In this document: piece by piece, positions 35,647 to 45,239 of the stretch | Numbering within the stretch: position 1 is the first letter of the stretch | How the letters are laid out: the number at the start of each line of letters is the position of its first letter | NCBI GenBank assembly: GCA_903922605.1 | Contig: CAIXUG010000016.1 | Span: forward strand, 1-64,000 | Origin: an uncultured Verrucomicrobiota bacterium | GTDB lineage: Bacteria > Verrucomicrobiota > Verrucomicrobiia > Limisphaerales > UBA9464 | Reading direction: 5' to 3' | Length of the DNA stretch: 64,000 bases | Program-made: the position numbers and the translations under genes | Notes under the pieces: generated by a model | What the model saw: only the letters and a program-made list of their open reading frames with translations | Database searches by the model: none | Told to the model about the DNA's origin: nothing

Positions 35647-37107
35647 ATGGCCCTGCCCGTCCTAACCCTCGAACAGATGCGCGCCTGGGAAGACGCCACC
35701 TGGGCCACCGGCGTCCGTGAAGCCGATGTGATCGCCCGGGTGGGCGAGCGTCTGGCCGCGCGCCTGCGCGAACTTACCCAGCCGGGCGACCGCATTCTGC
35801 TGCTGGCCGGCCGTGGCCACAATGGCGATGACACCCGGGCCGCGCTAGCCCATCTGGGCGAACGGGATGCCAAGATTGTTAACGCCTTCATTCCGCGCCA
35901 AGTGGTGACCGATCTCCGGCTGTTGCTGGCGCGCGACTCCAAGCCCGGGTGGATTGTGGATGGCATGTTCGGCGTCGGCCTGAACCGGGAGATTGATCCT
36001 GCCTGGCAGGAGCTCTTCGCGGCGGTCAATGAATGCGGCCTGCCGATTCTGGCCGTGGACACCCCTTCCGGGCTGGATGCTGACACCGGGCTGCCGCGCG
36101 GTGCCGCCATCCGCGCCACCATCACCCTCACCATCGGCGCGCCCAAACGCGGGCTGCTGGCGGAATCCGCCATGGAATATGTCGGGCGGTTGGAAGTCGC
36201 GACCGGCGTCGGGCTTCTGCCCCACCCGGAGACGGTCATTGCTGAAAAGCAACGCCGGCAGGCCGGTACGGCGGTTGACTTTCCGCTTTGGTGGACGGAA
36301 GCGTCCGATTTCTCCGCCCTTCCCCCGCCCCGCCCGGTCGTTGCCCACAAGGGCAGCTTTGGCCACGTGACCATCATCGCGGGCAGCCTGGGGTACCACG
36401 GTGCTGCCGTTCTGGCCGCCCGGGCGGCTGGCCGCGCCCGGCCGGGGTTGATCACGGTCATTACCTCGCCAGAAACCTACGGGCCGGTTGCCTCGCAACT
36501 GGCCGCCCCCATGGTGCGTCCCTGGCGGCAACCGCTGGAGCTCCCGGCCAAGACCACCGCCTTGTTGGTTGGCCCCGGCCTGGCCGGCCCGGAGGTGCCG
36601 GACTGGCTGCGCTCACAGGTTGGGACGTGGTGGCGGGAATTGTCCCTGCCCATGGTGGCCGATGCCAGCGCCCTGGACTGGCTTGCCACGGAAACCCCGT
36701 ACGCGCACGCCTTGCGGATCATCACCCCCCATCCGGGCGAAGCGGTCCGCTGGCTCGCAAAACGCGGGCTGCCCACCGACCTGAAGCGACCCGAGATGCT
36801 CACCGCTTTCACGGGCCAGGGCATCTGGGCGGTCCTGAAAGGTCACCAGACGCTGGTCGGTGGCCCCACCGGACCTGCCCATGTGAATCCGACCGGCAAC
36901 CCGGGCCTGGCCCAAGGTGGCAGCGGAGATGCTCTCGGGGGCTACCTGGCGGGCCTGCTGGCGCAACCGGCGTGGACTGGCGATCCGGGGCGAACGGCAC
37001 GATTCGCCGTCTGGGAACATGGCCGCACGGCGGATCGGCTGGAGACCGCCCGGCAAAACTGGAGCGCGGAAGATTTGGCCGCCGGCCTGGGTGGTCCGGA
37101 TGAATGA
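35647..37107 (+). CDS. nnr: Bifunctional NAD(P)H-hydrate epimerase / ADP-dependent dehydratase
   Basis: This fused repair enzyme restores damaged NADH and NADPH hydrates. The N-terminal YjeF-type epimerase (about 1-215) has LAGRGHNGDD, DGMFGVGLNREI and DTPSGLDADTG. The C-terminal ribokinase-like dehydratase has HKGSFGHVTIIAGS, LVGPGLAGP, ITPHPGEA and NPTGNPGLAQGGSGDALGGYLAGLL. Length, 486 residues, is normal for the fusion. It lies between the NtrC-type gene and the CAP protein gene without obvious operon partners. Confidence 0.9.
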   Translation: MALPVLTLEQMRAWEDATWATGVREADVIARVGERLAARLRELTQPGDRILLLAGRGHNGDDTRAALAHLGERDAKIVNAFIPRQVVTDLRLLLARDSKPGWIVDGMFGVGLNREIDPAWQELFAAVNECGLPILAVDTPSGLDADTGLPRGAAIRATITLTIGAPKRGLLAESAMEYVGRLEVATGVGLLPHPETVIAEKQRRQAGTAVDFPLWWTEASDFSALPPPRPVVAHKGSFGHVTIIAGSLGYHGAAVLAARAAGRARPGLITVITSPETYGPVASQLAAPMVRPWRQPLELPAKTTALLVGPGLAGPEVPDWLRSQVGTWWRELSLPMVADASALDWLATETPYAHALRIITPHPGEAVRWLAKRGLPTDLKRPEMLTAFTGQGIWAVLKGHQTLVGGPTGPAHVNPTGNPGLAQGGSGDALGGYLAGLLAQPAWTGDPGRTARFAVWEHGRTADRLETARQNWSAEDLAAGLGGPDE

Positions 37108-37159
37108 TGCGGGTTCGGCGGTTTTTTCTCTGGCTGCAATTCGATTGGCTTGGCTATGA

Positions 37160-40100
37160 ATGATTTCTACTGAGATGAAGGCATTGAGACATTTGCTCGC
37201 TGGGTTGGTGTGCGTGACCGCGCTGCGGGCAGCCGATCCCGTGGCGCCCCCGCCGGCGGTGACCGAGTTCAAAAACCCCGCCCCGCGCCCGAACGCCCCG
37301 ACGCCGGCCGGCACCGCCGTGCAGTACTCCATCGGCGATCCCACGGATGACGAGCAGTACTATCTGGAGCTGCTCAACCGCGCCCGGGCCAACCCGGCTG
37401 CGGAAGGCGTCCGCCTCGCCACGACGGCCAACCTGGATTCCGACACCCTGGCCGCCTACCAGTTTTTCAATGTGGATCTGGCGAAGCTGCAGACAGATTT
37501 GGCGGCCTTCCCGCCCCTGCCCCCGCTGGCGCCAGAACCGCGCCTCGCCCAGGCCGCGCGGGGGCATACGCAGTGGATGCTGGCCAACGGCATCCAGGCC
37601 CACGAGGAAACCAGCCCGGCCGGTTCGGCAAATGTGGTCAATACGACCGGCGACCGCATTACCGCGGCGGGCTATACGTTCACCACCGCCGGCGAGAGCG
37701 TCTTCGCCTTTGCCGCCTCGGTCCCCAACGGCCATGCGGGCTTTGAGGTGGACTGGGGGAACGGTCCCGGCGGCGTGCAGGATCCTCCCGGCCACCGGCT
37801 CAACAACCATTCGGCCAGCTTCCGGGAGATCGGCATCGGGGTGCTGAATGCCAGCAACACGGTCACCAACATCAACAATGGCATCACCAACATCGGCAAA
37901 GTCGGGCCCCAGCTGGTGACCTTTGATTTCGGCGCGCGCCAGGACCAGCAGCCGCTGGTGACCGGCGTCGCGTACTATGACCTGAATGGCAACCAGTCCT
38001 ACGACCCCGGGGAGGGTATCGGCGGCCTGAGCGTCACGATCGGCGGCAACAACAATTTCGCCGTCACGGCCAATTCGGGCGGTTACGCGGTGCCCACGGC
38101 GAACGGCCCGCAGGTGGTGAGCTTTAACGGTCCGAACTTCAACGGGTTCTCGAAGTCCGTCACGGTCGCCGGCGGCGACAATCTCAAGGTGGACCTCGCG
38201 CTGACCTATGTGCCGCCGATCATCGGCGGCACCAAGCTGGCCAACGTCTCCAGCTCCACGCCGTACGTCGCCCAGCCCGTTCCCGGCGCCACCGCCTACC
38301 GCTGGGAATATGCCAGACGCACGCTCTTCTCCGGCGTGATCGGGGCCGAAACCGGCGCCGGCGATTTCACCGCCAGTGTTGCACCTGGCTACTCGGTGAT
38401 CTCGACGGATTCACACGAGACCGGCACCGCCAGCTACCACCTGGCGCACACCAACTCGACGGATCAGGTACTGACCCTCAACGCGCGGCTGCGGACCACC
38501 GCTACGGCCCAGATGACCTTTGCGACCCGCCTCGCCGCCGCCACCACCAACGAATTCGCCCGGGCACAGATCTCCACGAACAGCGGCGCTTCCTGGGTCA
38601 CCCTTTGGGAACAGCACGGCCGCACGAACAACAGCGGCAGCACCATCGAGAACGCATTTACGCCGCGTATCATTCCGCTGACCGCCTTTGCCGACCAGGA
38701 AATCTCGGTGCGCTTCACCTACGTGGTCGTGAAGGGCGCACAGACGGTCTTCTTTAACCAGACCGGCCCGCTCTACGGTTTCTTCTTCGACGATCTCAGC
38801 TTCACGGGTGTCGAACAGCTCACACAGATCACCCCCACCACGGAGACTCAGCCCAGCTTTGGCTTCGTGCCTCCGGCAGCCGGTGACTATGCACTGCACG
38901 CCAGCCCGCAGATTGGCGGGCGCTTCCTGAATTTCGGGCCCTGGTTCTTCCTGAGCACGACCATTGGCACTCCGCCCTCAGTCACGCTCACGCTGGCCAC
39001 CAATGGCCCCGGCAGCGTCTCGGCCCTCCCTCCGGGCGGGATCTACTCGCCGGGCACTCCGGTAACGCTGATCGCCAACCCCATGTTCAGCATGGCTTTC
39101 ATGGGCTGGTCGGGCGGGGCCACCGGCACTGCCAATCCGCTCTCGCTGACGCTCAACGCCAACACCACCGTCACCGCCAACTTCAGCGACAACCATACGT
39201 TGGCCACGGCCGTCATCGGCCAGGGTACGGTAACGGCCAATCCACTGAAGGCCACCTACGCCAACGGGGATGTGGTCTCGCTGAGCGCCACCCCGGCACC
39301 GGGTTGGGTGTTCACGGGCTGGTCGGGCGACCTGAGCGGGTCCATCAGCCCCACCAATCTGGTGATGGATGGAAATAAGTCGGTCACCGCCGTCTTCGTC
39401 CCTACCTTCACCCTCACCACCGCCGTCAGCGGACAGGGCACAGTGTCCGCGCTGCCCACCAAGGGAGTTTACCTCTCAAACGACGTCGTGTCGGTCACCG
39501 CGACGCCGGCTCCCGGCTGGGTGTTCACCGGCTGGTCGGGCGATCTGAGCGGGTCCATCAGTCCCACCAACCTGGTGATGAACGCCAACAAGTCGGTCAC
39601 CGCCGTTTTTGCTCCCACTTTCACGCTGGCCACCGCCACCAATGGACTGGGCACAGTGAGCGCGCTGCCAATCAAAGGTGTTTACCTCTCGAATGATCTC
39701 GTATCGCTCACCGCAATGCCGGCACCCGGCTGGGTGTTCACGGGCTGGTCCGGCGACCTGAGCGGGGCTATCAGTCCCACCAACCTGGTGATGAACGCCA
39801 ACAAGTCGGTCACCGCCGTCTTTGCTCCTACCTTCACGCTGACCACCGGAGTTAACGGATTGGGGACCGTGACTGCGCTGCCACTCAAAGGCGCTTACCT
39901 CTCAAACGACGTCGTGTCGCTCACTGCCACGCCGCTTCCAGGCTGGGTGTTCACCGGTTGGTCGGGAGACCTGAGCGGGTCCATCAGTCCAACCAATCTG
40001 GTGATGAGCTCCAACAAGTCAGTCACCGCGACCTTCACTCTCCCCGCCGCCTTGGCGCTCGATGTCAGTTCGATCGTGCTCGGGCCCAATGGCAATCTGC

Positions 40101-40282
40101 GGGTGGATTTCACCGTGACGGGCGGGAACACGACCCTGCTTACGCTGCTCAAGGCGTCCGATCCCGCCGGCCCCTACCTGCCATTGGTGGCGACCCTTGC
40201 CACCAACTCGCCAGGGCATTTCAGCTTCAAGCAGATCGCTCCCGCCGGCGGTGCCGGCTTTCTGCGCGTGCAAGCGCAATGA
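37160..40282 (+). CDS. Large exported CAP-domain protein with InlB-type repeats
   Basis: The 1040-residue protein has a signal peptide at 1-27. A CAP/SCP domain follows at about 65-270 (YYLELLNRARANPAAEG, AARGHTQWM, GESVFAF, HRLNNHSASFREIGIG). An SdrD-like beta domain (GVAYYDLNGNQSYDPGEGIGG) comes next, then a jelly-roll-like stretch. Five tandem units of the divergent InlB B-repeat/Listeria-Bacteroides type follow from about residue 610, with core WVFTGWSGDLSGSISPTNL. The last four repeats have a 213-base period and very similar DNA. CAP proteins are extracellular. The repeats probably form a stalk. The start could also be the ATG at 37175. Confidence 0.85.
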   Translation: MISTEMKALRHLLAGLVCVTALRAADPVAPPPAVTEFKNPAPRPNAPTPAGTAVQYSIGDPTDDEQYYLELLNRARANPAAEGVRLATTANLDSDTLAAYQFFNVDLAKLQTDLAAFPPLPPLAPEPRLAQAARGHTQWMLANGIQAHEETSPAGSANVVNTTGDRITAAGYTFTTAGESVFAFAASVPNGHAGFEVDWGNGPGGVQDPPGHRLNNHSASFREIGIGVLNASNTVTNINNGITNIGKVGPQLVTFDFGARQDQQPLVTGVAYYDLNGNQSYDPGEGIGGLSVTIGGNNNFAVTANSGGYAVPTANGPQVVSFNGPNFNGFSKSVTVAGGDNLKVDLALTYVPPIIGGTKLANVSSSTPYVAQPVPGATAYRWEYARRTLFSGVIGAETGAGDFTASVAPGYSVISTDSHETGTASYHLAHTNSTDQVLTLNARLRTTATAQMTFATRLAAATTNEFARAQISTNSGASWVTLWEQHGRTNNSGSTIENAFTPRIIPLTAFADQEISVRFTYVVVKGAQTVFFNQTGPLYGFFFDDLSFTGVEQLTQITPTTETQPSFGFVPPAAGDYALHASPQIGGRFLNFGPWFFLSTTIGTPPSVTLTLATNGPGSVSALPPGGIYSPGTPVTLIANPMFSMAFMGWSGGATGTANPLSLTLNANTTVTANFSDNHTLATAVIGQGTVTANPLKATYANGDVVSLSATPAPGWVFTGWSGDLSGSISPTNLVMDGNKSVTAVFVPTFTLTTAVSGQGTVSALPTKGVYLSNDVVSVTATPAPGWVFTGWSGDLSGSISPTNLVMNANKSVTAVFAPTFTLATATNGLGTVSALPIKGVYLSNDLVSLTAMPAPGWVFTGWSGDLSGAISPTNLVMNANKSVTAVFAPTFTLTTGVNGLGTVTALPLKGAYLSNDVVSLTATPLPGWVFTGWSGDLSGSISPTNLVMSSNKSVTATFTLPAALALDVSSIVLGPNGNLRVDFTVTGGNTTLLTLLKASDPAGPYLPLVATLATNSPGHFSFKQIAPAGGAGFLRVQAQ
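39043..40101 (+). repeat. 213-bp in-frame tandem repeats encoding InlB-type modules
   Basis: Successive copies of the TGGGTGTTCAC(C/G)GG block, starting near 39306, 39519, 39732 and 39945, are spaced by 213 bases (71 codons). A more diverged unit precedes them. High DNA identity suggests recent duplication or ongoing recombination. Confidence 0.8.
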
Positions 40283-40980
40283 GCCGGCCGCTGGCAGCCG
40301 GGGTGCGGGCGGTGACATTCGATGTGGGTGGCACCCTGATCGAGCCCTGGCCGTCGGTGGGGCATGTTTATGCCGAGGCGGCGCAGACTGTCCTCGGCGA
40401 GCGGCTGGAACCGGGATTGCTCAACGAACGCTTCGCGGCCGCCTGGCGGGCGGCGCACCAGGTGCCCGGCACTTTCAACTACACCACGGCCGATTGGGCC
40501 GCGATCGTATGGAGCACCTTCGAGGGACTCACCCCAAAGGCCGCCGACCCGGACCTGTTCCGGGCATTATGGGAACGGTTCACCGAACCGGGCGCCTGGC
40601 AGGTGTTCCCGGACGTCCGCCCCTGTCTGGAAACCCTGGCCGCCGCCGGCATCCGGCTGGCCGCCCTCTCCAACTGGGATGAACGCCTCGGCCCGCTGCT
40701 GCAGCGGCTGGAACTCGCCCGACATTTCGAAGTCATCGTCGTTTCGGCCGAAGCGGGCACGCATAAGCCCTCGCCCGAGATTTTCGCTCATGCGGCCCGC
40801 CGCCTGCAGCTGCCTCCGACGGCCTTGCTGCATGTGGGGGACTCCGTCCGGGAAGACGCGGAGGCGGCCCGCGCCTGCGGCTGGTCGTCCCTGCTGCTGC
40901 GTCGTGGAACGGCTACCGGCCTGCCGCCCGGCCAGCTCTTCTCGCTCACGGAGCTGCCCGGGTTGCTGGGCATAAGCTAA
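40279..40980 (+). CDS. HAD-superfamily hydrolase (dehalogenase-like)
   Basis: The 233-residue protein has motif I TFDVGGTL, motif II LSNWD, a Lys in THKPSPEIF and motif IV HVGDSVREDAEAA. The second Asp of a phosphatase DxD is Gly here, as often in dehalogenase-like or REG-2-like members, so substrate class is unclear. Its ATG overlaps the stop of the CAP gene (ATGA), suggesting coupled translation, although a functional link is not obvious. Confidence 0.85.
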   Translation: MSRPLAAGVRAVTFDVGGTLIEPWPSVGHVYAEAAQTVLGERLEPGLLNERFAAAWRAAHQVPGTFNYTTADWAAIVWSTFEGLTPKAADPDLFRALWERFTEPGAWQVFPDVRPCLETLAAAGIRLAALSNWDERLGPLLQRLELARHFEVIVVSAEAGTHKPSPEIFAHAARRLQLPPTALLHVGDSVREDAEAARACGWSSLLLRRGTATGLPPGQLFSLTELPGLLGIS

Positions 40981-41027
40981 CGTCAATGGCAAGCATCCCT
41001 TATATCCCGCGCTGATTCATTGACGTT
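40979..41027. repeat. 10-bp inverted repeat between the HAD and sdhC genes
   Basis: AACGTCAATG at 40979-40988 pairs perfectly with CATTGACGTT at 41018-41027 across a 29-base loop. The right arm contains the -35 box proposed for sdhCAB, so it could be an operator or a terminator of the upstream gene. Confidence 0.55.
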
Positions 41028-41049
41028 GTCGCGCTTGGAACATTAGATA
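41020..41049 (+). promoter_or_regulatory. Candidate sigma-70 promoter of sdhCAB
   Basis: TTGACG at 41020-41025 and TAGATA at 41044-41049 are separated by 18 bases, close to the housekeeping consensus. The sdhC start is 46 bases downstream of the -10 box. Confidence 0.5.
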
Positions 41050-41094
41050 AGTTCAACCCAGAGGACGGCGGCGTATCCTCCGGCACGTAAGTTC

Positions 41095-41877
41095 ATGAAC
41101 CTGTTGCAACAGATCTGGCGATCTTCCCTCGGGAAGAAATACATCATGGCGCTCTCCGGAGCGGGCATGTTCCTTTTCGTGGTCGGGCACCTGCTGGGCA
41201 ACCTGCAGTTCTTCCTGCCGCCCGAGGCCATCAACCGCTACGGCCATTTCCTCAAGACCACACCCGAGATTCTCTGGCCCGCCCGGCTCGGCCTGCTGGC
41301 GCTGGTCGGCCTGCACATCGCCTCGGCGATGACGCTCAGCGCCCAGAACAAGGCGGCCCGCCCGCAGGGCTATGCCAGCAAGGCCAAGCCGCTGGACGCC
41401 ACGCTCGCGTCCCGCACGATGCTGTTCTCCGGGCTGATCATCCTCGCGTTCATCGTCTATCACCTCCTGCATTTCACGGTCCTGGTCGAGCAGGTGAACT
41501 TCGCCGGCCTGAGCTTCGAGGAACTTTACCAGCCCAACAACGGCGAGATGGACATCTACGCCATGATGGTGTGCGGCTTCAGCGTCTGGTACGTCTCGCT
41601 CTTCTACATCGTGGCGATCGGCCTGCTCTGCTTCCACCTCGGTCACGGGCTGGGCTCGATGTTCCAGTCTCTCGGGTTGCGGAATCACGTCTGGGCGCCG
41701 CGCATCGCCGCCTTCGCGCGCCTGGCCAGCCTGCTCGTCTTTCTCGGCTACATCTCCATGCCGGTGTCGGTACTGGTCTTCCACCACGGCCAGGAGTACG
41801 CAAACCGGCTCAAGGTCGACATCGGGGGCGGCGGCCGCGCTCCGGCCGCGAAGGTCCTGAAAGGAGGCGCGAAGTAA
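41095..41877 (+). CDS. sdhC: Succinate dehydrogenase cytochrome b subunit (B-type)
   Basis: The 260-residue membrane anchor has five membrane segments, the single-subunit diheme type of Bacillus, epsilonproteobacteria and Bacteroidota. Candidate heme ligands include His in [25 protein letters not shown] and [11 protein letters not shown]. It anchors SdhAB and passes electrons to quinone. The gene ends in AAAGGAGG, which serves as ribosome site for sdhA one base after its stop. Confidence 0.93.
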   Translation: MNLLQQIWRSSLGKKYIMALSGAGMFLFVVGHLLGNLQFFLPPEAINRYGHFLKTTPEILWPARLGLLALVGLHIASAMTLSAQNKAARPQGYASKAKPLDATLASRTMLFSGLIILAFIVYHLLHFTVLVEQVNFAGLSFEELYQPNNGEMDIYAMMVCGFSVWYVSLFYIVAIGLLCFHLGHGLGSMFQSLGLRNHVWAPRIAAFARLASLLVFLGYISMPVSVLVFHHGQEYANRLKVDIGGGGRAPAAKVLKGGAK

Positions 41878-41878
41878 C

Positions 41879-43840
41879 ATGGCGACGCTCAATTCCAACA
41901 TTCCCCCCGGCCCGCTCGCCTCGAAGTGGGAGAATCACAAGTTCAGCTCCAAGCTGATCAACCCGGCCAACAAGCGGAAGTACAAGGTCATCGTGGTCGG
42001 CGCGGGTCTCGCCGGCGCCAGCGCCTCGGCCACGCTCGCCGAGCTGGGCTACGAGGTGCACAACTTCGTCTTCCACGATTCGCCGCGCCGCGCCCACTCG
42101 GTGGCCGCCCAGGGTGGCATCAACGCCGCGAAGAACTACCAAAACGACGGCGACTCCGTTCACCGGCTCTTCTACGACACGATCAAGGGCGGCGACTACC
42201 GCGCCCGCGAGTCCAACGTCCATCGGTTGGCCGAGGTCTCGGTCAACATCATCGACCAGTGCGCAGCCCAAGGCGTGCCCTTCGCCCGCGAATACGGCGG
42301 CCTGCTCGACAACCGCTCCTTCGGTGGCGCGCAGGTTTCGCGCACGTTTTACGCGCGCGGCCAGACCGGCCAGCAGCTTCTGCTGGGTGCCTATTCCGCG
42401 CTGAACAAGATGATCGGGGCCGGGGCCGTGAAATCCTACACGCACTCCGAGATGCTCGATCTCGTGGTCGTGGGCGGCCACGCCAAGGGCATCATCGTCC
42501 GCAACCTGCAAACCGGCGAAATCACCCGCCACAGCGCCGATGCCGTTGTGCTCGCGACCGGCGGTTACGGCAACGTCTACAACCTCTCGACCTACGCGCG
42601 CGGCTCCAACGTCACGGCGAGCTGGCGCGCCTACAAGCGCGGCGCAACCTTTGGCAATCCCTGCTACACGCAGATCCATCCGACCTGCATCCCCGTCTCC
42701 GGCGACTACCAGTCGAAGCTGACCCTGATGTCGGAATCGCTCCGCAACGACGGCCGCATCTGGGTGCCAAAGAAGAAAGAGGACTGCGGCAAGAACCCGG
42801 CGGACATCGCCGAGGGCGACCGCGATTACTACCTGGAGCGGATGTACTCCGCGTTCGGCAACCTCGCCCCGCGCGACATCGCCAGCCGCGCCGCCAAGTA
42901 CGTCTGCGACGAGGGCCGTGGCGTCGGCCCGACCGGCCTGGGCGTTTATCTCGATTTCAGCGAATCGATCAAGCGCCTGGGCGAGGACAAGGTTCGCGAG
43001 CGCTACGGCAACCTCTTCGCGATGTATCACGAGATCACGAACGAGGACGCCTACAAGACGCCGATGCGCATCTATCCCGCCGTGCATTACACGATGGGCG
43101 GCCTGTGGGTGGACTACAACCTGATGAGCAACCTCCCCGGCCTCTTCGTGCTGGGCGAGGCGAACTTCTCCGACCACGGCGCGAACCGCCTCGGCGCGAG
43201 CGCGCTCATGCAGGGCCTTAGCGACGGCTATTTCGTGCTCCCGAGCACCATTGCCACCTACCTCGCGACGGTGAAGGCCGGTAGCCGGCCCGCGACCGAC
43301 AAGGGTGAATTCAAGGAGGCCGAGGACAATGTCCGGGGCTTCATCCAACGCGTCACCACGAGCAGCGGCAAGCGCACGCCCGACAGCTTCCACAAGCAGC
43401 TCGGCAAGTTCATGTGGGAATATTGCGGCATGGCCCGCACCGCGGCGGGCCTGCAGAAGGGCATCCAGCTTATCGGCGACCTGCGTGAGGAATACCGCAC
43501 GAACGTGAAGGTTCTCGGCGAGGAGGGCGGCTGGAACCAGGGGCTGGAGAAGGCCGCCCGCGTGGCCGACTTCATCGAGCTGGGCGAACTCATGTGCCGC
43601 GACGCATTGATGCGCGAGGAAAGCTGCGGTGGCCACTTCCGCGAGGAATACCAGTACACCGCCGCCGATCCCGAAGTGCAGCAGGGCATCGTCAATGCCG
43701 GCGACGTGAAGCGCCGCGACGACCAGTTCGCCTTCGTCGCCGCCTGGGAATACGCCGGCGCCCCCGACAAGGCCCCGATCCTGAACAAGGAACCGCTCGT
43801 GTACGAGGAAGTGAAGATGTCGACCCGCAGCTACAAGTGA
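41879..43840 (+). CDS. sdhA: Succinate dehydrogenase/fumarate reductase flavoprotein subunit
   Basis: The 653-residue catalytic subunit oxidises succinate to fumarate with covalent FAD. The FAD-linking His is in [17 protein letters not shown]. The Rossmann motif is [19 protein letters not shown]. The substrate site has [17 protein letters not shown] and [22 protein letters not shown]. Length fits the B-type enzyme. SdhB, normally next, is displaced by a four-helix-bundle cassette that begins about six bases after this stop codon. Confidence 0.96.
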   Translation: MATLNSNIPPGPLASKWENHKFSSKLINPANKRKYKVIVVGAGLAGASASATLAELGYEVHNFVFHDSPRRAHSVAAQGGINAAKNYQNDGDSVHRLFYDTIKGGDYRARESNVHRLAEVSVNIIDQCAAQGVPFAREYGGLLDNRSFGGAQVSRTFYARGQTGQQLLLGAYSALNKMIGAGAVKSYTHSEMLDLVVVGGHAKGIIVRNLQTGEITRHSADAVVLATGGYGNVYNLSTYARGSNVTASWRAYKRGATFGNPCYTQIHPTCIPVSGDYQSKLTLMSESLRNDGRIWVPKKKEDCGKNPADIAEGDRDYYLERMYSAFGNLAPRDIASRAAKYVCDEGRGVGPTGLGVYLDFSESIKRLGEDKVRERYGNLFAMYHEITNEDAYKTPMRIYPAVHYTMGGLWVDYNLMSNLPGLFVLGEANFSDHGANRLGASALMQGLSDGYFVLPSTIATYLATVKAGSRPATDKGEFKEAEDNVRGFIQRVTTSSGKRTPDSFHKQLGKFMWEYCGMARTAAGLQKGIQLIGDLREEYRTNVKVLGEEGGWNQGLEKAARVADFIELGELMCRDALMREESCGGHFREEYQYTAADPEVQQGIVNAGDVKRRDDQFAFVAAWEYAGAPDKAPILNKEPLVYEEVKMSTRSYK

Positions 43841-43845
43841 GCGGC

Positions 43846-44328
43846 GATTTACGAAGTGCAATTTACGATTTACGAACTGCAACGAGGCGCGATCACAACG
43901 GACGAAATCCAGCCTATGACGAGGGACGAGATGATGGCGCGCACGAAGCAATATGCGCTTCGGGTCATCAAGGCGGTACAGTCGCTGCCGGATCATCGCG
44001 TGGCGGATGTCCTCGGCAAGCAGTTGCTGCGGTCCGGCACCTCGGTGGGCGCGAACTATCGGTCGGCCTGCCGTGCAAAATCCCCGGCAGACTTCGTGAA
44101 CAAGCTCAAGATCGTTGAAGAAGAAGGGGACGAGTCCCTGTTTTGGATGGAACTGCTGGTGGAATCCGGCCTCACGTCGCAGCAAAAGCTCGGCGATCTG
44201 ATGAAGGAAGGCGACGAGATCGTATCGATCACTGTGGCCGCTCTCAAAACCGCAAGGCAGAATAATTGACTTGAGCACCCGACGCGACCCGCCTTGCGGC
44301 AGTTCGTAAATCGTAAATCGTAAATCGA
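43846..44328. mobile_element. Inverted-repeat cassette with a four-helix-bundle gene, inserted between sdhA and sdhB
   Basis: The left arm (43846-43880) and right arm (44299-44328) are built from the heptamer GATTTAC or its complement. They share a perfect 20-base pairing, 43861-43880 with 44299-44318. About 418 bases lie between, holding one gene. The cassette starts six bases after sdhA and its right arm touches the sdhB ATG. Leptospira-type 23S rRNA intervening sequences also combine this protein family with terminal inverted repeats. Mobility here is inferred. Confidence 0.6.
43916..44269 (+). CDS. Four-helix-bundle protein (S23/IVP-type, avd-related)
   Basis: The 117-residue product has the family core RTKQYALRVIKAVQSLP, LGKQLLRSGTSVGANYRSACRA and KLKIVEEEGDESLFWMELL. 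The family was first seen as the protein of 23S rRNA intervening sequences. A relative, Avd, assists retroelements by binding nucleic acid. A basic pentameric bundle is expected. It is the only gene inside the inverted-repeat cassette. A GTG at 43856 would extend it into the left arm. No good ribosome site precedes either start. Confidence 0.85.
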   Translation: MTRDEMMARTKQYALRVIKAVQSLPDHRVADVLGKQLLRSGTSVGANYRSACRAKSPADFVNKLKIVEEEGDESLFWMELLVESGLTSQQKLGDLMKEGDEIVSITVAALKTARQNN

Positions 44329-45105
44329 ATGAAAGTGACTTTGAAAGTGTGGCGGCAAAAGAACGCGACCTCCGCCGGCGAACTGAAGACTTACACGTCG
44401 CCCGATCTGAACGAGAACATGTCGTTCCTCGAGATGCTCGACGTGGTGAACGAGGACCTCGCCGGCAAGGGCGAGGAGCCGATCGCCTTCGACCACGATT
44501 GCCGCGAGGGCATCTGCGGGACCTGCTCGCTGGTCATCGATGGCAAGCCGCATGGCCCGCACCACGGCGTGGCCACCTGCCAGACCTACATGCGCAGCTT
44601 CAAGGACGGTGACGAGATCATTGTCGAGCCCTGGCGCGCGAAACCCTTCCCGATCATCAAGGATCTCGTCTGCGACCGGAAGGCCTTTGACCGCATCCAG
44701 CACGCCGGTGGCTTCATCAGCGTCCGCACCGGAGCCGCGCCGGATGCCAACAGCATCCCTGTGCCGAAGGAAGATGCCGATCTCGCCATGGATGCCGCCC
44801 AGTGCATCGGCTGCGGGGCTTGCGTGGCGGCCTGCAAGAACGCCAGCGCCATGCTCTTCGTCGCCGCGAAGGTCTCGCACCTCGGCCTCATGCCCCAGGG
44901 CCAGCCCGAGCGCTACAAGCGCGTGCGCGCCATGGTGAACCAGATGGACGAGGAAGGCTTTGGCAACTGCACCGTGACCGGCTCCTGCGAGGCGGCCTGC
45001 CCCAAGTCGATCAGCATCGACTTCATCGCCCGCATGAACCGCGACTACGGCGTCGCCCTGCTCAAGGGCGAGCCCAAGAAGGTCGCTGGCGGCGGCGCAG
45101 GCTGA
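44329..45105 (+). CDS. sdhB: Succinate dehydrogenase iron-sulfur subunit
   Basis: The 258-residue subunit carries three clusters. Plant-type [2Fe-2S] cysteines lie in [10 protein letters not shown] and the later ATCQTY. The C-terminal ferredoxin pattern [15 protein letters not shown] plus [14 protein letters not shown] holds [4Fe-4S] and [3Fe-4S]. It wires SdhA to the heme anchor. Its ATG directly follows the right arm of the inserted cassette (AAATCGA-ATG), and no Shine-Dalgarno sequence is visible, so translation may have changed after the insertion. Confidence 0.95.
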   Translation: MKVTLKVWRQKNATSAGELKTYTSPDLNENMSFLEMLDVVNEDLAGKGEEPIAFDHDCREGICGTCSLVIDGKPHGPHHGVATCQTYMRSFKDGDEIIVEPWRAKPFPIIKDLVCDRKAFDRIQHAGGFISVRTGAAPDANSIPVPKEDADLAMDAAQCIGCGACVAACKNASAMLFVAAKVSHLGLMPQGQPERYKRVRAMVNQMDEEGFGNCTVTGSCEAACPKSISIDFIARMNRDYGVALLKGEPKKVAGGGAG

Positions 45106-45124
45106 GCCGGATCGCTGCAGTCAA

Positions 45125-45208
45125 ACGGAGCGCAGACCGCCTGGTCCGCGAGGCGAGCTCATGTGCGGAGTGCGAAGGATTCGCGCGGACCAGGCGGTCC
45201 GCGCTCCC
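45125..45208. repeat. Palindromic element G downstream of sdhB
   Basis: GGAGCGCAGACCGCCTGG-TCCGCG at about 45126-45149 pairs with GCGGACCAGGCGGTCCGCGC at about 45184-45206. The arms are of about 24 bases, with one or two mismatches. It fills the gap between sdhB and a convergent gene and may end both transcripts. Confidence 0.75.
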
Positions 45209-45239
45209 TTTCTGCCCGGCTCTCCTGCTTCCTCGGCCT

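Noticed and set aside
41810-44278. 822-codon minus-strand frame opposite sdhA
   Set aside because: It is antisense to an unmistakable SdhA and has the composition of a shadow frame in high-GC DNA.
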